This document shows positions 27,144 through 36,256 of a stretch of DNA of 46,055 nucleotides, in pieces; positions within the stretch are counted from its first letter, which is position 1; the number at the start of each line of letters is the position of its first letter. The notes below the pieces were generated by a model. That model ran no database searches, was not told the origin of the DNA, and saw nothing but the letters and a program-made list of their open reading frames with translations. The position numbers were made by a program, and so were the translations under genes. The stretch is from Streptococcus suis. Its GTDB lineage: Bacteria > Bacillota > Bacilli > Lactobacillales > Streptococcaceae. The stretch is from positions 1 through 46,055 of the forward strand of contig JAKTNI010000009.1 in assembly GCA_029593505.1 (NCBI GenBank), read 5' to 3'.

Positions 27144-28358
27144 CTATCTTCTGTATTGATGCAAAAAGCGAGTCATTTTTTCCTGAATTTCGGCTAATTC
27201 ATCTACACGTGGTAGATAAACAATACGGAAATGATCCGGCTCTTTCCAGTTAAATCCACGTCCATGCACCAACAGAACTTTCTCTTGTTTCAAAAAGTTC
27301 AATACAAACTGCTCATCATCGTCAATGCGATACATATTTCTATCAATTTTGGGAAATACATAAAGACCGGCTTTTGGTTTCACAACCGATAGACCCGGAA
27401 TATCATCAATTGCCTTAGTAATAAATTCTCTTTGTTCGTACAAACGACCTCCCGGCATGAGTAATTTATCAACAGATTGATGACCTCCAAGCGAAGTCTG
27501 TACAACCTGTTGAGCCAAGACATTAGAGCATAGGCGCATATTGGACAACATATTTAGTCCCTCAATGTAACCTTTTACATGATTTTTTGGTCCTGATAAC
27601 ACCATCCATCCCACCCGAAAACCGCAAATACGGTGCGATTTGGATAAGCCATTCATCGTGACGACAAAAAGATCTGGTGCCAACGTTGCAATTGGAGTAT
27701 GAACGGCACCATCAAACACCATTCGATCATAAATCTCATCAGAAAAGATGATTAACTCATGCCTACGAGCAATATCAACAATTCCCTCTAAAACCTCCTT
27801 AGGATACAAAGCCCCTGTCGGATTGTTAGGATTGATCAGAACGATTGCCTTTGTTTTCGAGGTAACTTTGGACTCCATATCTTCCAAGTCAGGATACCAA
27901 TCAGCTGCTTCATCACATATATAATGAACAGCTTTTCCTCCTGTCAAACTCACTGCAGCTGTCCACAGAGGATAGTCTGGCATAGGCACCAATACCTCAT
28001 CTCCATTGTCCAACAATCCCTGCATCGACATGACAATCAACTCACTGACACCATTTCCCAAATAAATATCCTCAATATCAACATTTGGAAATTGCTTTAA
28101 TTGGCAGTATTGCATAATCGCTTTACGAGCTGAAAAAATTCCCTTACTATTTGAATATCCCTCTGACTTTCTGGCATTATGAATTAGGTCACGAATCACC
28201 TCATCAGGTGCTGTAAAACCAAATTCCGCAGGGTTACCAGTATTTAGTCGCAAAATCTGCTCACCATTTGCACGCATCCGCATCGCCTCTTCCAATACTG
28301 GCCCACGAATATCATAAGCCACATCATCTAATTTTGTTGATTTTTGAAACTGCCTCAT
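27144..28358 (-). CDS. alaT: PLP-dependent aminotransferase, AlaT type
   Basis: A 404-residue fold-type I aminotransferase. NPNNPTGALYP and DEIYDRM bind the cofactor, the PLP lysine lies in NGLSKSHRICGFRVGW, and the substrate-binding arginine is near the end in HFRIVYLPR. The N-terminus QKSTKLDDVAYDIRGPVL and the length match AlaA/AlaT, glutamate-pyruvate aminotransferases that make alanine. Aspartate or other specificities cannot be excluded from sequence. SD GAGG is 7 nt before ATG and a good promoter lies upstream. It is a single gene ending at 26997-27031. Confidence 0.85.
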   Translation of the reverse strand: MRQFQKSTKLDDVAYDIRGPVLEEAMRMRANGEQILRLNTGNPAEFGFTAPDEVIRDLIHNARKSEGYSNSKGIFSARKAIMQYCQLKQFPNVDIEDIYLGNGVSELIVMSMQGLLDNGDEVLVPMPDYPLWTAAVSLTGGKAVHYICDEAADWYPDLEDMESKVTSKTKAIVLINPNNPTGALYPKEVLEGIVDIARRHELIIFSDEIYDRMVFDGAVHTPIATLAPDLFVVTMNGLSKSHRICGFRVGWMVLSGPKNHVKGYIEGLNMLSNMRLCSNVLAQQVVQTSLGGHQSVDKLLMPGGRLYEQREFITKAIDDIPGLSVVKPKAGLYVFPKIDRNMYRIDDDEQFVLNFLKQEKVLLVHGRGFNWKEPDHFRIVYLPRVDELAEIQEKMTRFLHQYRR

Positions 28359-28387
28359 AGGCTAACCTCAACTTTCTCATTTTCCTA

Positions 28388-28416
28388 ATTGTACTGCAAA
28401 AGAGAAAAAACTGCAA
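28388..28416 (-). promoter_or_regulatory. promoter of alaT
   Basis: Minus strand TTGCAG (28416-28411), 17-nt spacer, TACAAT (28393-28388). It lies back to back with the usp promoter. Confidence 0.7.
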
Positions 28417-28422
28417 GAAACC

Positions 28423-28451
28423 TTTACATTTTCTATAAAAAAGCTTATAAT
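28423..28451 (+). promoter_or_regulatory. promoter of the universal stress gene
   Basis: TTTACA (28423-28428), 17-nt spacer, TATAAT (28446-28451), giving a leader of roughly 50 nt to the usp start. Confidence 0.7.
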
Positions 28452-28510
28452 AAAAATGTAAATATATACTTTTGTCTACCTAAGACACCCTCTTTTGAAA
28501 GGAGTAGCCT

Positions 28511-28963
28511 ATGAATCAATCCTATCAAACCATTCTCGTTGCTGTTGACGGTTCAAAAGAAGCTGAGTTAGCACTCCACAAAGCCATTCATATCGCAAAG
28601 CGCAACCAAGCTCGTCTTGTTATCGCTCATGTTATTGATACACGTGCGTTACATAATGTCGCGACCTTTGATGCTTCCGTCTATGAATCCTTAGAAAGAG
28701 AAGCTGACTCCTTACTAGAAGAATATCAACAAGAGGCGTTTAGGGCTGGATTATCAGATGTTCAAATTCGTATTGAATTTGGTAATCCCAAAACTCTGCT
28801 GGCCATTGATATTCCAAAGGAAACAGGAGCCGACCTCATGCTACTAGGGGCAACTGGACTCAATGCTTTTGAACGTCTCCTTATTGGGTCTTCATCAGAG
28901 TACATCATGCGCCATGCCAACATTGATTTACTAATCGTTCGCGACGGACAAAAAAGCTTATAA
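28511..28963 (+). CDS. UspA-type universal stress protein
   Basis: A 150-residue protein with one Usp domain: ILVAVDGSKEAELALHKAI at the N-terminus and the ATP-binding pattern GATGLNAFERLLIGSSSEYI near the end. This indicates the nucleotide-binding class. Its expression usually rises in starvation or acid stress; the molecular task is not settled. SD AAAGGAG lies 6 nt before ATG. The stop codon is 3 nt before a terminator whose stem overlaps the last codons of the convergent gene. Confidence 0.92.
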   Translation: MNQSYQTILVAVDGSKEAELALHKAIHIAKRNQARLVIAHVIDTRALHNVATFDASVYESLEREADSLLEEYQQEAFRAGLSDVQIRIEFGNPKTLLAIDIPKETGADLMLLGATGLNAFERLLIGSSSEYIMRHANIDLLIVRDGQKSL

Positions 28964-28966
28964 GTC

Positions 28967-28996
28967 AAAAGACTTGATCTAACGATCAAGTCTTTT
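28967..28996. terminator. shared terminator for the convergent usp and MazG-like genes
   Basis: AAAAGACTTGATC-TAAC-GATCAAGTCTTTT has perfect 13-bp arms. The loop and right arm contain the stop codon and last codons of the minus-strand gene ending at 28979, so the structure is part of its coding sequence. Confidence 0.85.
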
Positions 28997-29497
28997 CATC
29001 TGCCTTTGCAACTCTAATTCAATAGCCTCTTCTGGAGCATAACGTTCTTCCCAATCCACTGGCTTTAAAATTTTATGACTAATTGGATCAAAGTGTGCCT
29101 TTCCATCTGGAAATTTTTTTCCCATATTCGCTTGATGTACTAGCTCAAAGATTGGCTCTGGATCAACTCCCATCAAAACAAATGAACCGTAGGTAAAGTA
29201 CAACAAATCCAACAAGGCATCCACCTGATCTCTCATGGCAATTCCATTGGGACGTTTACGACTAACCTTTTCAGCAGCTTTATCCAGCTCTTGATGAAGT
29301 TCATACACTCGTTTCTGGAAACTCGTCTTACTATGACAAGAGGCATGCAAAAACTCCACTAGCTCTTCAACCTTAAAGCTCGCACGATGAAAAGCGCTCT
29401 CCTCATCATACTCTTTCGGAGTTTCCTGCGTTGTACCGTCCATAAAGGCATGAAAATCCTTGACCTTATTAAAATAATCATTTTTACTTCGGAACAT
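28979..29497 (-). CDS. MazG/PRA-PH-like nucleotide pyrophosphohydrolase
   Basis: A 172-residue, all-helical protein. The metal-binding pattern typical of the all-alpha NTP pyrophosphatases is visible: E44-E45-x-x-E48 (KVEELVEFL), then D90 and D97 in MRDQVDALLDLLYFTYG. The VDPEPIFELVHQANMGK segment seen in phosphoribosyl-ATP/NTP pyrophosphohydrolases follows. Such enzymes hydrolyse (d)NTPs to monophosphates; the substrate is unknown. I choose ATG 29497 because GGAG is 6 nt upstream. The in-frame TTG at 29509 has no usable SD. It overlaps the preceding HAD gene by 14 nt, so the pair is co-translated. Confidence 0.75.
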   Translation of the reverse strand: MFRSKNDYFNKVKDFHAFMDGTTQETPKEYDEESAFHRASFKVEELVEFLHASCHSKTSFQKRVYELHQELDKAAEKVSRKRPNGIAMRDQVDALLDLLYFTYGSFVLMGVDPEPIFELVHQANMGKKFPDGKAHFDPISHKILKPVDWEERYAPEEAIELELQRQMKRLDR

Positions 29498-30344
29498 TCT
29501 TTTCTCCAATCACCTTAAAATGTAACAAAGCCTTATAAATACCATCTTGATTGTTTGTATCTGTTACAAAAGAGGCTGCCTGTTTCGCCTTTAGTGTGCC
29601 GTTTCCCATCGCAACAGAATGATTTATTCCCTCTAACATCTCTAAATCATTATTAGAATCACCAAACACCATCACCTCGTCTAAATCAAAATGATAGAAA
29701 CGAGCGACTCTCGAAATTCCTACGAATTTTGAATTTCCCTTGCTAATGATATCTGTTGCATATGGACTAGATCGAGTAAAAGACAAATGGCTAAACTGAG
29801 CTGCCAGCTTCTTCGTTTCTTTTTCGGTAGTCAATAACATCATTTGATAAATCGGCTGTAGTAAAAGATGTTGGAGATTGATCTGCTTCTGGGGATGAAA
29901 CTGTCGGACCAAACGATTAAAAATAAAATTAACACCCCCTGCCCATGAACTAGGAATCAAGCGAGTTAGTCTATAAACCATCTTCCCACTACCCACACTC
30001 ATAATCTTACTTCCCATTACACCTGTTGCAGTACCAAATGATAGGTCTTTGTGGTACTTCTGAGCATACTTCATTATCTGCTCAATTTGTTGTACATCTA
30101 AAGCATGACTATAGAGAACTTTATCTCTTGAGAAAATATACTGACCATTATAGGCAATGCCTAAATCCAAACCCAAACTAACCATGTACTGCATGACAAA
30201 TCTAGGATCGCGTCCTGTCGCTAATCCTACTAAAATACCATTTTCTTTCAAGGAGTTGATAGAAAAAATAGTGGACTTACTCACCATGCGATTATCCATC
30301 AATAAGGTACCATCAATATCGAAAAACACAGCTTTTATAACCAC
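29484..30344 (-). CDS. Cof-type HAD-IIB phosphatase
   Basis: A 286-residue HAD hydrolase with nucleophile motif FFDIDGTLLMDN, ATGRDPRF, a C2-type cap region (about 85-190), the K motif in SKGNSKFVGI, and GDSNNDLEMLE. The family dephosphorylates sugar phosphates or cofactors such as FMN or PLP; specificity cannot be read from sequence. It starts at GTG 30344 with GAGGGG about 8 nt upstream. It overlaps the MazG-like gene by 14 nt and is divergent from ansA. Confidence 0.88.
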   Translation of the reverse strand: MVIKAVFFDIDGTLLMDNRMVSKSTIFSINSLKENGILVGLATGRDPRFVMQYMVSLGLDLGIAYNGQYIFSRDKVLYSHALDVQQIEQIMKYAQKYHKDLSFGTATGVMGSKIMSVGSGKMVYRLTRLIPSSWAGGVNFIFNRLVRQFHPQKQINLQHLLLQPIYQMMLLTTEKETKKLAAQFSHLSFTRSSPYATDIISKGNSKFVGISRVARFYHFDLDEVMVFGDSNNDLEMLEGINHSVAMGNGTLKAKQAASFVTDTNNQDGIYKALLHFKVIGEKNVPK

Positions 30345-30370
30345 CCTTCTTCCCCTCTTTCTTAGAATTA

Positions 30371-30379
30371 TGTTACAAT
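30371..30379 (+). promoter_or_regulatory. extended -10 promoter of ansA
   Basis: TGTTACAAT gives TG-N-TACAAT, 36 nt before the ansA ATG. No good -35 is visible. Confidence 0.5.
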
Positions 30380-30414
30380 TAGTATATCATACTTTGAAAG
30401 AAACTGAAAAATTT

Positions 30415-31374
30415 ATGAAAAAGATTTTAGCACTTCACACAGGTGGAACAATTTCCATGCAAGCTAACCATCAAGGAGAAGTTTCCTCCAGTTCTATCAA
30501 TCCAATGACTCAAGTAGATGCATTTACCGACGATATCCATGTCACTTCTCTTGATTTTCTCAATGTTCCCAGTCCTCATATCCGTATTGAACATATGATG
30601 GCTCTCTATCATAAAATAAAGGAAGAAGAACATGAATTTGATGGCTTTGTTATCACACACGGAACAGATACATTAGAAGAAACAGCTTACTTTCTGGATA
30701 CAATGGCTATTCCCAAAAAAGCAATTGTTTTAATTGGTGCCATGCGCTCTTCTAATGAAATTGGTAGCGATGGAATCTATAATTATCATACAGCTCTTCG
30801 TGTCGCAGCAGATCCCAAATCTGCTGATAAAGGAGTTCTTGTGGTCATGAATGATGAAATTCATGCTGCAAAATATGTAACTAAAACACATACAACAAAT
30901 GTTGCCACCTTCCAAACTCCTACGCATGGTCCACTCGGATTAGTCACCAAACGAGAGATTTTGTATTTCAAAACTGCTGAACCTCGCACACGATTCGACT
31001 TAACAGACATGACAGGAACTGTACCCATTATCAAAGCTTACGCCGATATGGATACCATACTATTAGATAGCCTCTCACCTCACAATATTTCTGGACTGGT
31101 TATCGAAGCTCTAGGAGCGGGTAACTTACCTCCCACTATACTCCCGTCTCTCAAACGACTTCTAAACCAGCATATTCCTATTGTTCTCGTATCCCGTTGT
31201 TTTAATGGAATTGCAGAACCGGTCTATGCTTATGAAGGTGGAGGTATTCAGTTAGAAAAAGAGGGAGTCCTCTTTGTCAAAGAACTAAATGCTCAAAAAG
31301 CTCGATTAAAATTACTGATCGCACTTAATGCAGGATTAAGAGAACAAGAATTAGCAGATTATATACAAGGATGA
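30415..31374 (+). CDS. ansA: L-asparaginase, type I-like
   Basis: A 319-residue amidohydrolase. Both catalytic threonine motifs are present: LHTGGTISM at the N-terminus and THGTDTLEETAYFLD near residue 80. GAMRSSNEIGSDGIYNY follows. It hydrolyses asparagine to aspartate and ammonia. No signal peptide is present, so it is cytoplasmic. The start is set at ATG 30415 (MKKILALHTGG), where the family begins; the open frame upstream to 30157 runs through the divergent HAD gene and is not used. The SD is weak (GAAAG). Confidence 0.92.
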   Translation: MKKILALHTGGTISMQANHQGEVSSSSINPMTQVDAFTDDIHVTSLDFLNVPSPHIRIEHMMALYHKIKEEEHEFDGFVITHGTDTLEETAYFLDTMAIPKKAIVLIGAMRSSNEIGSDGIYNYHTALRVAADPKSADKGVLVVMNDEIHAAKYVTKTHTTNVATFQTPTHGPLGLVTKREILYFKTAEPRTRFDLTDMTGTVPIIKAYADMDTILLDSLSPHNISGLVIEALGAGNLPPTILPSLKRLLNQHIPIVLVSRCFNGIAEPVYAYEGGGIQLEKEGVLFVKELNAQKARLKLLIALNAGLREQELADYIQG

Positions 31375-31602
31375 ATAAATATCAGCTATTCACACTAATT
31401 GAGTAGATACAATTAATGACACTTCTCTTACAAACGACCTCAAACCTCATTACAAATGATGTCGCATTTATAATTTATCATATTATTTACTCCTTTCGCT
31501 TTTACAGTAAGTCCAAAAACTGATTGTATTGCGTCTGGAGTTTTTTATATTACCACTAAAACGCATATTCAACCATATAGAGAGCTGATAAAAAATAACA
31601 AA
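31375..31602. other. gap with a promoter-like element and two tiny open frames
   Basis: On the minus strand TTGAAT (31572-31567), a 17-nt spacer and TATAAA (31549-31544) look like a promoter. Downstream, AAAGGAG and ATG 31481 begin a 13-codon frame ending at 31440. A 27-codon frame (31566-31483) ends within the same SD. Neither encodes anything I recognise. A weak AAAAACT/AGTTTTT stem (about 31514-31546) might terminate ansA. It may be a decayed gene. Confidence 0.35.
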
Positions 31603-31638
31603 AAGCCATCTCCAAAGTAAAACTTTTAGAGATGACTT
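31603..31638 (-). terminator. terminator after pyrG
   Basis: AAGTCATCTC (31638-31629) pairs with GAGATGGCTT (31612-31603) over 10 bp with one wobble pair, followed by TTTG and a T-rich tract. Confidence 0.7.
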
Positions 31639-31685
31639 AACCTTACACGGAAGCAACATTATTAAACTATCAAGTGCCTTAAATA

Positions 31686-33290
31686 TTATTTCTCATTTTC
31701 TATCGCTGCTGTGATAAAAGCCGTGTAAAGACCTTCTGGATTATTTGGACGTGACTGCAATTCTGGATGGTACTGACAAGCTACAAAGAATTTATTTTCC
31801 GGAATCTCAACAATTTCTACAAGACGATTGTCTGGAGATACTCCTGAAAACACAAAGCCTGCTTGTTCAAATTGATCACGAAAGGCATTGTTAAACTCAT
31901 AGCGATGGCGATGGCGACGTTGTACAACTTCTTGATTTTGATACGCAGCAGCGGCTTTGGAGCCTCGTTTGAGCTTGCTTGGATATAATCCTAATCGAAG
32001 AGTGCCACCGAGATCTTCTACACCAATCTGATCACGCATAATATCAATAATAGGATATTTCGTTTCCGGATCTAATTCAAAACTGTTTGCACCTTCTAAA
32101 CCTAGAACATGGCGAGCAAACTCTACACAAGTCAATTGCATTCCGAGACACACACCTAACATCGGTACATCATTCTCACGAGCATAGCGGATAGCTTGAA
32201 TTTTGCCTTCTGTACCACGTTGACCAAAACCACCAGGTACAATAATTCCTTGTGCCTGCTTTAGACGTTCTGCTACATTTTCGGCAGTCAACTCATTAGC
32301 ATTCACCCAATCCAATTCAATTGCTGTATCATTAGCATAACCAGAATGCTTCAATGCCTCAACTACAGAGATATAGGCATCTTGTAACTCTATATATTTA
32401 CCAACCAAAGCAATTTTGACTGTTTTCTTCAAATTAAGAACCTTATCCACCATAGCAGACCATTCTGTCATATCTGCTGGAGGAACATCTAATTTTAAAT
32501 AGTCACAAACAATCTGATCCATATTCTGAGCTTGCATATTGAGTGGGATTTGATAGAGATGTTCAACATCTAATGACTCAATTACTGCTTCTGGAGCTAC
32601 ATCACAAAATTGAGCAAGTTTATTTTTAATTCCTTGTCCTGCAGGTTGCTCTGTACGAATAACCAGCATATTCGGTTGGATTCCCAATCCTCTCAACTCT
32701 TTTACAGAGTGTTGGGTTGGTTTTGTTTTCATCTCACCTGCTGCTTTCAAGTAAGGTAGTAAGGTAGTATGAATATACATCACATTATCTGAGCCAACAT
32801 CTGATTTCATCTGACGCAAAGCTTCCAAGAACGGTAAACTTTCAATATCTCCAACAGTACCCCCAACCTCAGTAATGATAACATCTGCATCGGTTGTATG
32901 TGCTGCACGTTTAATTTTATCTTTAAGAGCATCTGTAATGTGTGGTATCACCTGAACAGTAGCGCCCAAATATTCACCTTTACGCTCTTTACGAAGTACC
33001 TCGCTATAAATCTTACCTGTTGTCACATTAGAGTACTTATTTAGATTAATATCAATAAAACGTTCATAATGTCCCAAATCTAAATCTGTTTCGGCACCGT
33101 CATCCGTAACAAATACTTCACCATGCTGGTAAGGACTCATTGTCCCTGGATCAATGTTAATATATGGATCAAATTTCTGAATAGTGACTTTTAAACCGCG
33201 GTTCTTCAAAAGACGACCAAGACTAGCTGCTACAATACCTTTACCGATAGAAGATACGACACCACCTGTCACAAAAATATATTTCGTCAT
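31686..33290 (-). CDS. pyrG: CTP synthase
   Basis: A 534-residue enzyme making CTP from UTP, ATP and glutamine. The N-terminal synthetase domain begins [18 protein letters not shown] and contains the Mg/UTP-binding segment around [20 protein letters not shown]. The C-terminal class I glutaminase domain has PGGFGQRG, the nucleophile Cys in LGVCLGMQL, and CQYHPE. ATG 33290 has AAAAGGAG 5 nt upstream; the 14-codon extension to 33332 is not used. It is controlled by a leader attenuator at 33355-33412, next to rpoE as in Bacillus and other Firmicutes. Confidence 0.97.
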   Translation of the reverse strand: MTKYIFVTGGVVSSIGKGIVAASLGRLLKNRGLKVTIQKFDPYINIDPGTMSPYQHGEVFVTDDGAETDLDLGHYERFIDINLNKYSNVTTGKIYSEVLRKERKGEYLGATVQVIPHITDALKDKIKRAAHTTDADVIITEVGGTVGDIESLPFLEALRQMKSDVGSDNVMYIHTTLLPYLKAAGEMKTKPTQHSVKELRGLGIQPNMLVIRTEQPAGQGIKNKLAQFCDVAPEAVIESLDVEHLYQIPLNMQAQNMDQIVCDYLKLDVPPADMTEWSAMVDKVLNLKKTVKIALVGKYIELQDAYISVVEALKHSGYANDTAIELDWVNANELTAENVAERLKQAQGIIVPGGFGQRGTEGKIQAIRYARENDVPMLGVCLGMQLTCVEFARHVLGLEGANSFELDPETKYPIIDIMRDQIGVEDLGGTLRLGLYPSKLKRGSKAAAAYQNQEVVQRRHRHRYEFNNAFRDQFEQAGFVFSGVSPDNRLVEIVEIPENKFFVACQYHPELQSRPNNPEGLYTAFITAAIENEK

Positions 33291-33354
33291 ACAAACTCCT
33301 TTTCTATAGTCCATAACTGGATGAAGGCTCATCCAAGAATACTTTCGCCAACAT

Positions 33355-33412
33355 AAAAAAATAAAAATAGCTCCCTAATCGCTAGGGAGCACTGACCTCA
33401 AAAGAGGTGCCC
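33355..33412 (-). promoter_or_regulatory. pyrG leader attenuator, probable CTP sensor
   Basis: The predicted transcript starts GGGC (33412-33409). A small hairpin ACCTC/GAGGT follows, then the terminator GCTCCCTA-GCGAT-TAGGGAGC (33390-33370) and a T-rich tract. The upstream terminator arm is C/U-rich. This matches the B. subtilis pyrG mechanism, where low CTP causes slippage that adds extra G residues; these pair with the C/U-rich arm and prevent termination. Confidence 0.8.
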
Positions 33413-33418
33413 GGTACT

Positions 33419-33447
33419 ATCTTACCGTAAATGAAGCAACTTGTCAA
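33419..33447 (-). promoter_or_regulatory. pyrG promoter
   Basis: TTGACA (33447-33442), exactly 17 nt, TAAGAT (33424-33419), then 6 nt to the GGGC start. The -35 lies 2 nt after the rpoE stop codon. Confidence 0.85.
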
Positions 33448-33449
33448 AT

Positions 33450-34025
33450 CTAATCTTCGATCACTTCTTCATCCAGATCGTCGTCATCTTCTTCACCTAA
33501 ATCAACATCTTCATCCAAATCATCGTCTGGTATGATTTCATTAAGTTCAGAATCTAGAGACTCGACTTCATCTGGCTCATCATCTGAATTTTCATCATAT
33601 TCTAAGGAAGAATCATCTGAATAACTATCTTCATCTTCTGGGTCATCATGTCCATAATCAATGGCATCTTCATCACCATCCATAAAGGCATTCACTCGTT
33701 TTTTCTTCCGTTTCGGAGCATCTTCATCATCCTCTTCAAGAGTGATAACCTCTTCATCAATCTCATCAATAGCATACCAAGAACGAAGTCCCCACTTATT
33801 TTCACCGAGTGGAATAAAACTTCCATCTACATTCAAATCTGCATAAAAAGTTGGTAATGCTGCACGAATATCGCTATTTGATTTTTCAAGATAGTTTTGA
33901 ATTTCATTGACCAAGTCGTTGAAATACATTTCATTGTCGCGTCCACGTTCTTCCAAAATAGCACGAGCTACTTCAATCATAGACAATTCACTTTTTTCTT
34001 GTCCTGCAAATACATTAAGTTCCAA
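33450..34025 (-). CDS. rpoE: RNA polymerase delta subunit
   Basis: A 191-residue protein. The N-terminal winged-helix domain (about 1-90, [24 protein letters not shown] and [12 protein letters not shown]) is followed by an extremely Asp/Glu-rich unstructured tail ending in [12 protein letters not shown]. Delta increases polymerase recycling and promoter selectivity in Firmicutes. The start codon is TTG at 34025, with AGGAGA 6 nt upstream. It sits immediately before the pyrG promoter, the conserved rpoE-pyrG order. Confidence 0.95.
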   Translation of the reverse strand: MELNVFAGQEKSELSMIEVARAILEERGRDNEMYFNDLVNEIQNYLEKSNSDIRAALPTFYADLNVDGSFIPLGENKWGLRSWYAIDEIDEEVITLEEDDEDAPKRKKKRVNAFMDGDEDAIDYGHDDPEDEDSYSDDSSLEYDENSDDEPDEVESLDSELNEIIPDDDLDEDVDLGEEDDDDLDEEVIED

Positions 34026-34055
34026 GGTTTCTCTCCTTTTTTGTCTTTCCTTACT

Positions 34056-34084
34056 ATTTTACGCTAAAATGGTCAAATAGTCAA
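34056..34084 (-). promoter_or_regulatory. rpoE promoter
   Basis: Minus strand TTGACT (34084-34079), 17-nt spacer, TAAAAT (34061-34056). The -35 is part of a TTTGACTATTTGACC direct repeat. Confidence 0.65.
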
Positions 34085-34133
34085 AGATAACAATAACTGT
34101 AGTTGAAAATAGAACATTGGTAATAGTTTTTCT

Positions 34134-36245
34134 TTATTCCTCATCTAACAAGTCTTCTTTGTGTCCTACATGTTCTTCCAGTGGATGTTCGGTCGGAAAT
34201 AGGTTGGGTTGAGTAATAGACGATTCAGAGGTTACAGTATCATCTTTTTCGGTCGGTTGAAGAATAGAATCTAGAGTTGTATCTTCTTTAATCGGTTGGG
34301 AAATAGTGGATTCAGAAGTAGGAGCTAAATTCTCGTCTTCCTCAACTGTTTTCTCAGCTTCTTCTTTCTCTAATAATGTATAAATAACCGGTGCATGAAT
34401 ATCAACTAGCGCTAAATCAACATATTCTTTCCGATTCACCATGACACCTTTGCCACCTAAAACAGGAAACAATTGCCCAAGTCCAACACCATATTGTTCT
34501 GCGATATAGTCTAATTTTAAATCTCTCAATGATTTTGTTTCTATAAAGCTATCATACGAAGTTTCTTCATAGTCTAAAGGCAAGGAAATCTCTGCTAAAG
34601 GAATCACCTCACGTCTACCATCTGAGTAAACGACCACTCCCTTATCATTGTCTCTGTAAACATCGCGTACTCCATCTCTTAATTTCAACAATCCTAATTT
34701 TAGTTGCATTAGTAATACTTTGTACTCTTCCTCATTAGTAAAATCAGCTATCCGTAATTTTGTTGGATACCTTGCCAAATCAACGGTATGTGAATGATTT
34801 CCATGCGGAATGATGACTTTATTTCCTGTGACCAACAATTTTTCAATAGGAAATGCAGATTGTAGGGATGCAAACTGTAATTTCGCTGCGATTTCTTCTT
34901 TGGTAAATGAAGAAGTATTCGTTTTTGCAAGTTTAACACTATTGATATAATCTTGTGCCAATTGCAATTCATTATCATCTAACTCATGATAAAAAATATA
35001 GTGTTCATGTTCTCCATGACCAGCAATTAACCCCTGATCATCATAGGAAACAATAGATGCAGCATCAAACACATACCCGTCACTAGTCGCATAAGGTTGT
35101 CCATCTCTTCCTTTTTCAGACTTGACGATGTTTAAAGAAAGGAAGTTTACCAAGTCTGAATGATGATCTTGATCATGCTTAGACTCTGTAGAGTCTAATT
35201 GCTTATTGTCATTTGATGTCTCTGGCTGACTAACCGGAGTGTTCGGAACACCATCATGCATTGGAACATGAACACCAATCATTTGAGCAATTCTACGCTC
35301 CAAGTCCGATAGCTTCGCATAGGGAATAAAGTGATAATGGTCACCATGCGGAACAATCACTCCCGTGGCAGTTTTTTTAGTAATAGCTCGTGGATTAAAG
35401 ACCAAGCCATCCATTTCCGTATAACGTTGCGATATAGGGGTAGCATCCAACTGTCGTAACAGACTTTCTAAATCATTCTCTGGTACAATTACATAATCTT
35501 TTTGCACACTAATAGGAGACACAGAAGGACGATTTATTTGTACTAAGATAGCGCTCTTTTTATTATTCCAATAGTCTTGTGCTGCTTTCAACTCAGCAGC
35601 TGATAAGTCTTGTTTAGGAATAAAGTGGAAATGCGCTCCATGAGGAACAATAAAACCATCTCCAGTATCTTCGATCACATCCATAGGATTAAAGACATAG
35701 CCATCATCTGTCCTATAACCTTCTTGATGGTGAGTTTCGGTCGCTTGATGTTTTCTATCCGTAGTAGTTAATGTTTTTTGACGTGCAATTTCTTCTTTAC
35801 TACGAATATTTTTACGTTGCTCAGGGTTCTTTAAATAAACATAGTATTGCCCATTCACTTTAATAACATAACCATCTTGCACCTCGTTGATAATATGCTC
35901 CTCTTGTAAGCTGTAGTTTGGATCCCGAATAATCAACTCTTCACTAAACAGGGCATCAAAAGGTACTTTTCCATTATAATAATGAAAATGATCTCCATGT
36001 GAAGTTACATAACCAGAATCCGTTATTTTTACTACAATGTACTCAGCATCAATCGCTTCCTTATCCGAAACATGAGTAGACAATAATTGTTCGTCTGGAA
36101 CGCCACGATCTGAGTCTGTTTGCTCGACATAAGCCACCTTATTTTCTCTTTCTTTTAAGGTCTGGTAGCGACCTAATTGATAACTACATAGACTCATTCC
36201 TAAAACAAGAGCAGTTACCGAACCAATAAGTTGTTTTCTTTTCAT
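34134..36245 (-). CDS. pht: Pht-family histidine triad surface protein
   Basis: A 703-residue exported protein. The N-terminus (MKRKQLIGSVTALVLGMSLC) has a hydrophobic signal with a lipobox-like Cys at residue 20. Five histidine triads HxxHxH occur at about 83-88, 202-207, 300-305, 410-415 and 481-486, each in a zinc-binding Pht repeat with a nearby YVF or LVF strand. The long acidic C-terminus contains repeats rich in TSES and QP. Pht proteins bind zinc and complement factor H in streptococci, and HtpS is the named S. suis member. It starts 11 nt after adcAII with SD AAAGGAG, under the same AdcR-controlled promoter. Confidence 0.92.
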   Translation of the reverse strand: MKRKQLIGSVTALVLGMSLCSYQLGRYQTLKERENKVAYVEQTDSDRGVPDEQLLSTHVSDKEAIDAEYIVVKITDSGYVTSHGDHFHYYNGKVPFDALFSEELIIRDPNYSLQEEHIINEVQDGYVIKVNGQYYVYLKNPEQRKNIRSKEEIARQKTLTTTDRKHQATETHHQEGYRTDDGYVFNPMDVIEDTGDGFIVPHGAHFHFIPKQDLSAAELKAAQDYWNNKKSAILVQINRPSVSPISVQKDYVIVPENDLESLLRQLDATPISQRYTEMDGLVFNPRAITKKTATGVIVPHGDHYHFIPYAKLSDLERRIAQMIGVHVPMHDGVPNTPVSQPETSNDNKQLDSTESKHDQDHHSDLVNFLSLNIVKSEKGRDGQPYATSDGYVFDAASIVSYDDQGLIAGHGEHEHYIFYHELDDNELQLAQDYINSVKLAKTNTSSFTKEEIAAKLQFASLQSAFPIEKLLVTGNKVIIPHGNHSHTVDLARYPTKLRIADFTNEEEYKVLLMQLKLGLLKLRDGVRDVYRDNDKGVVVYSDGRREVIPLAEISLPLDYEETSYDSFIETKSLRDLKLDYIAEQYGVGLGQLFPVLGGKGVMVNRKEYVDLALVDIHAPVIYTLLEKEEAEKTVEEDENLAPTSESTISQPIKEDTTLDSILQPTEKDDTVTSESSITQPNLFPTEHPLEEHVGHKEDLLDEE

Positions 36246-36256
36246 AATTTCTCCTT

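Noticed and set aside
30157..30414. 86-residue N-terminal extension of asparaginase
   Set aside because: It is antisense to the HAD gene and the family starts at MKKILALHTGG.
34069..34087. Possible CtsR operator at the rpoE promoter (GGTCAAATAGTCAAAG)
   Set aside because: CtsR needs two heptads spaced by 3 nt; here the spacing is 1-2 nt, and rpoE is not a chaperone or protease gene.
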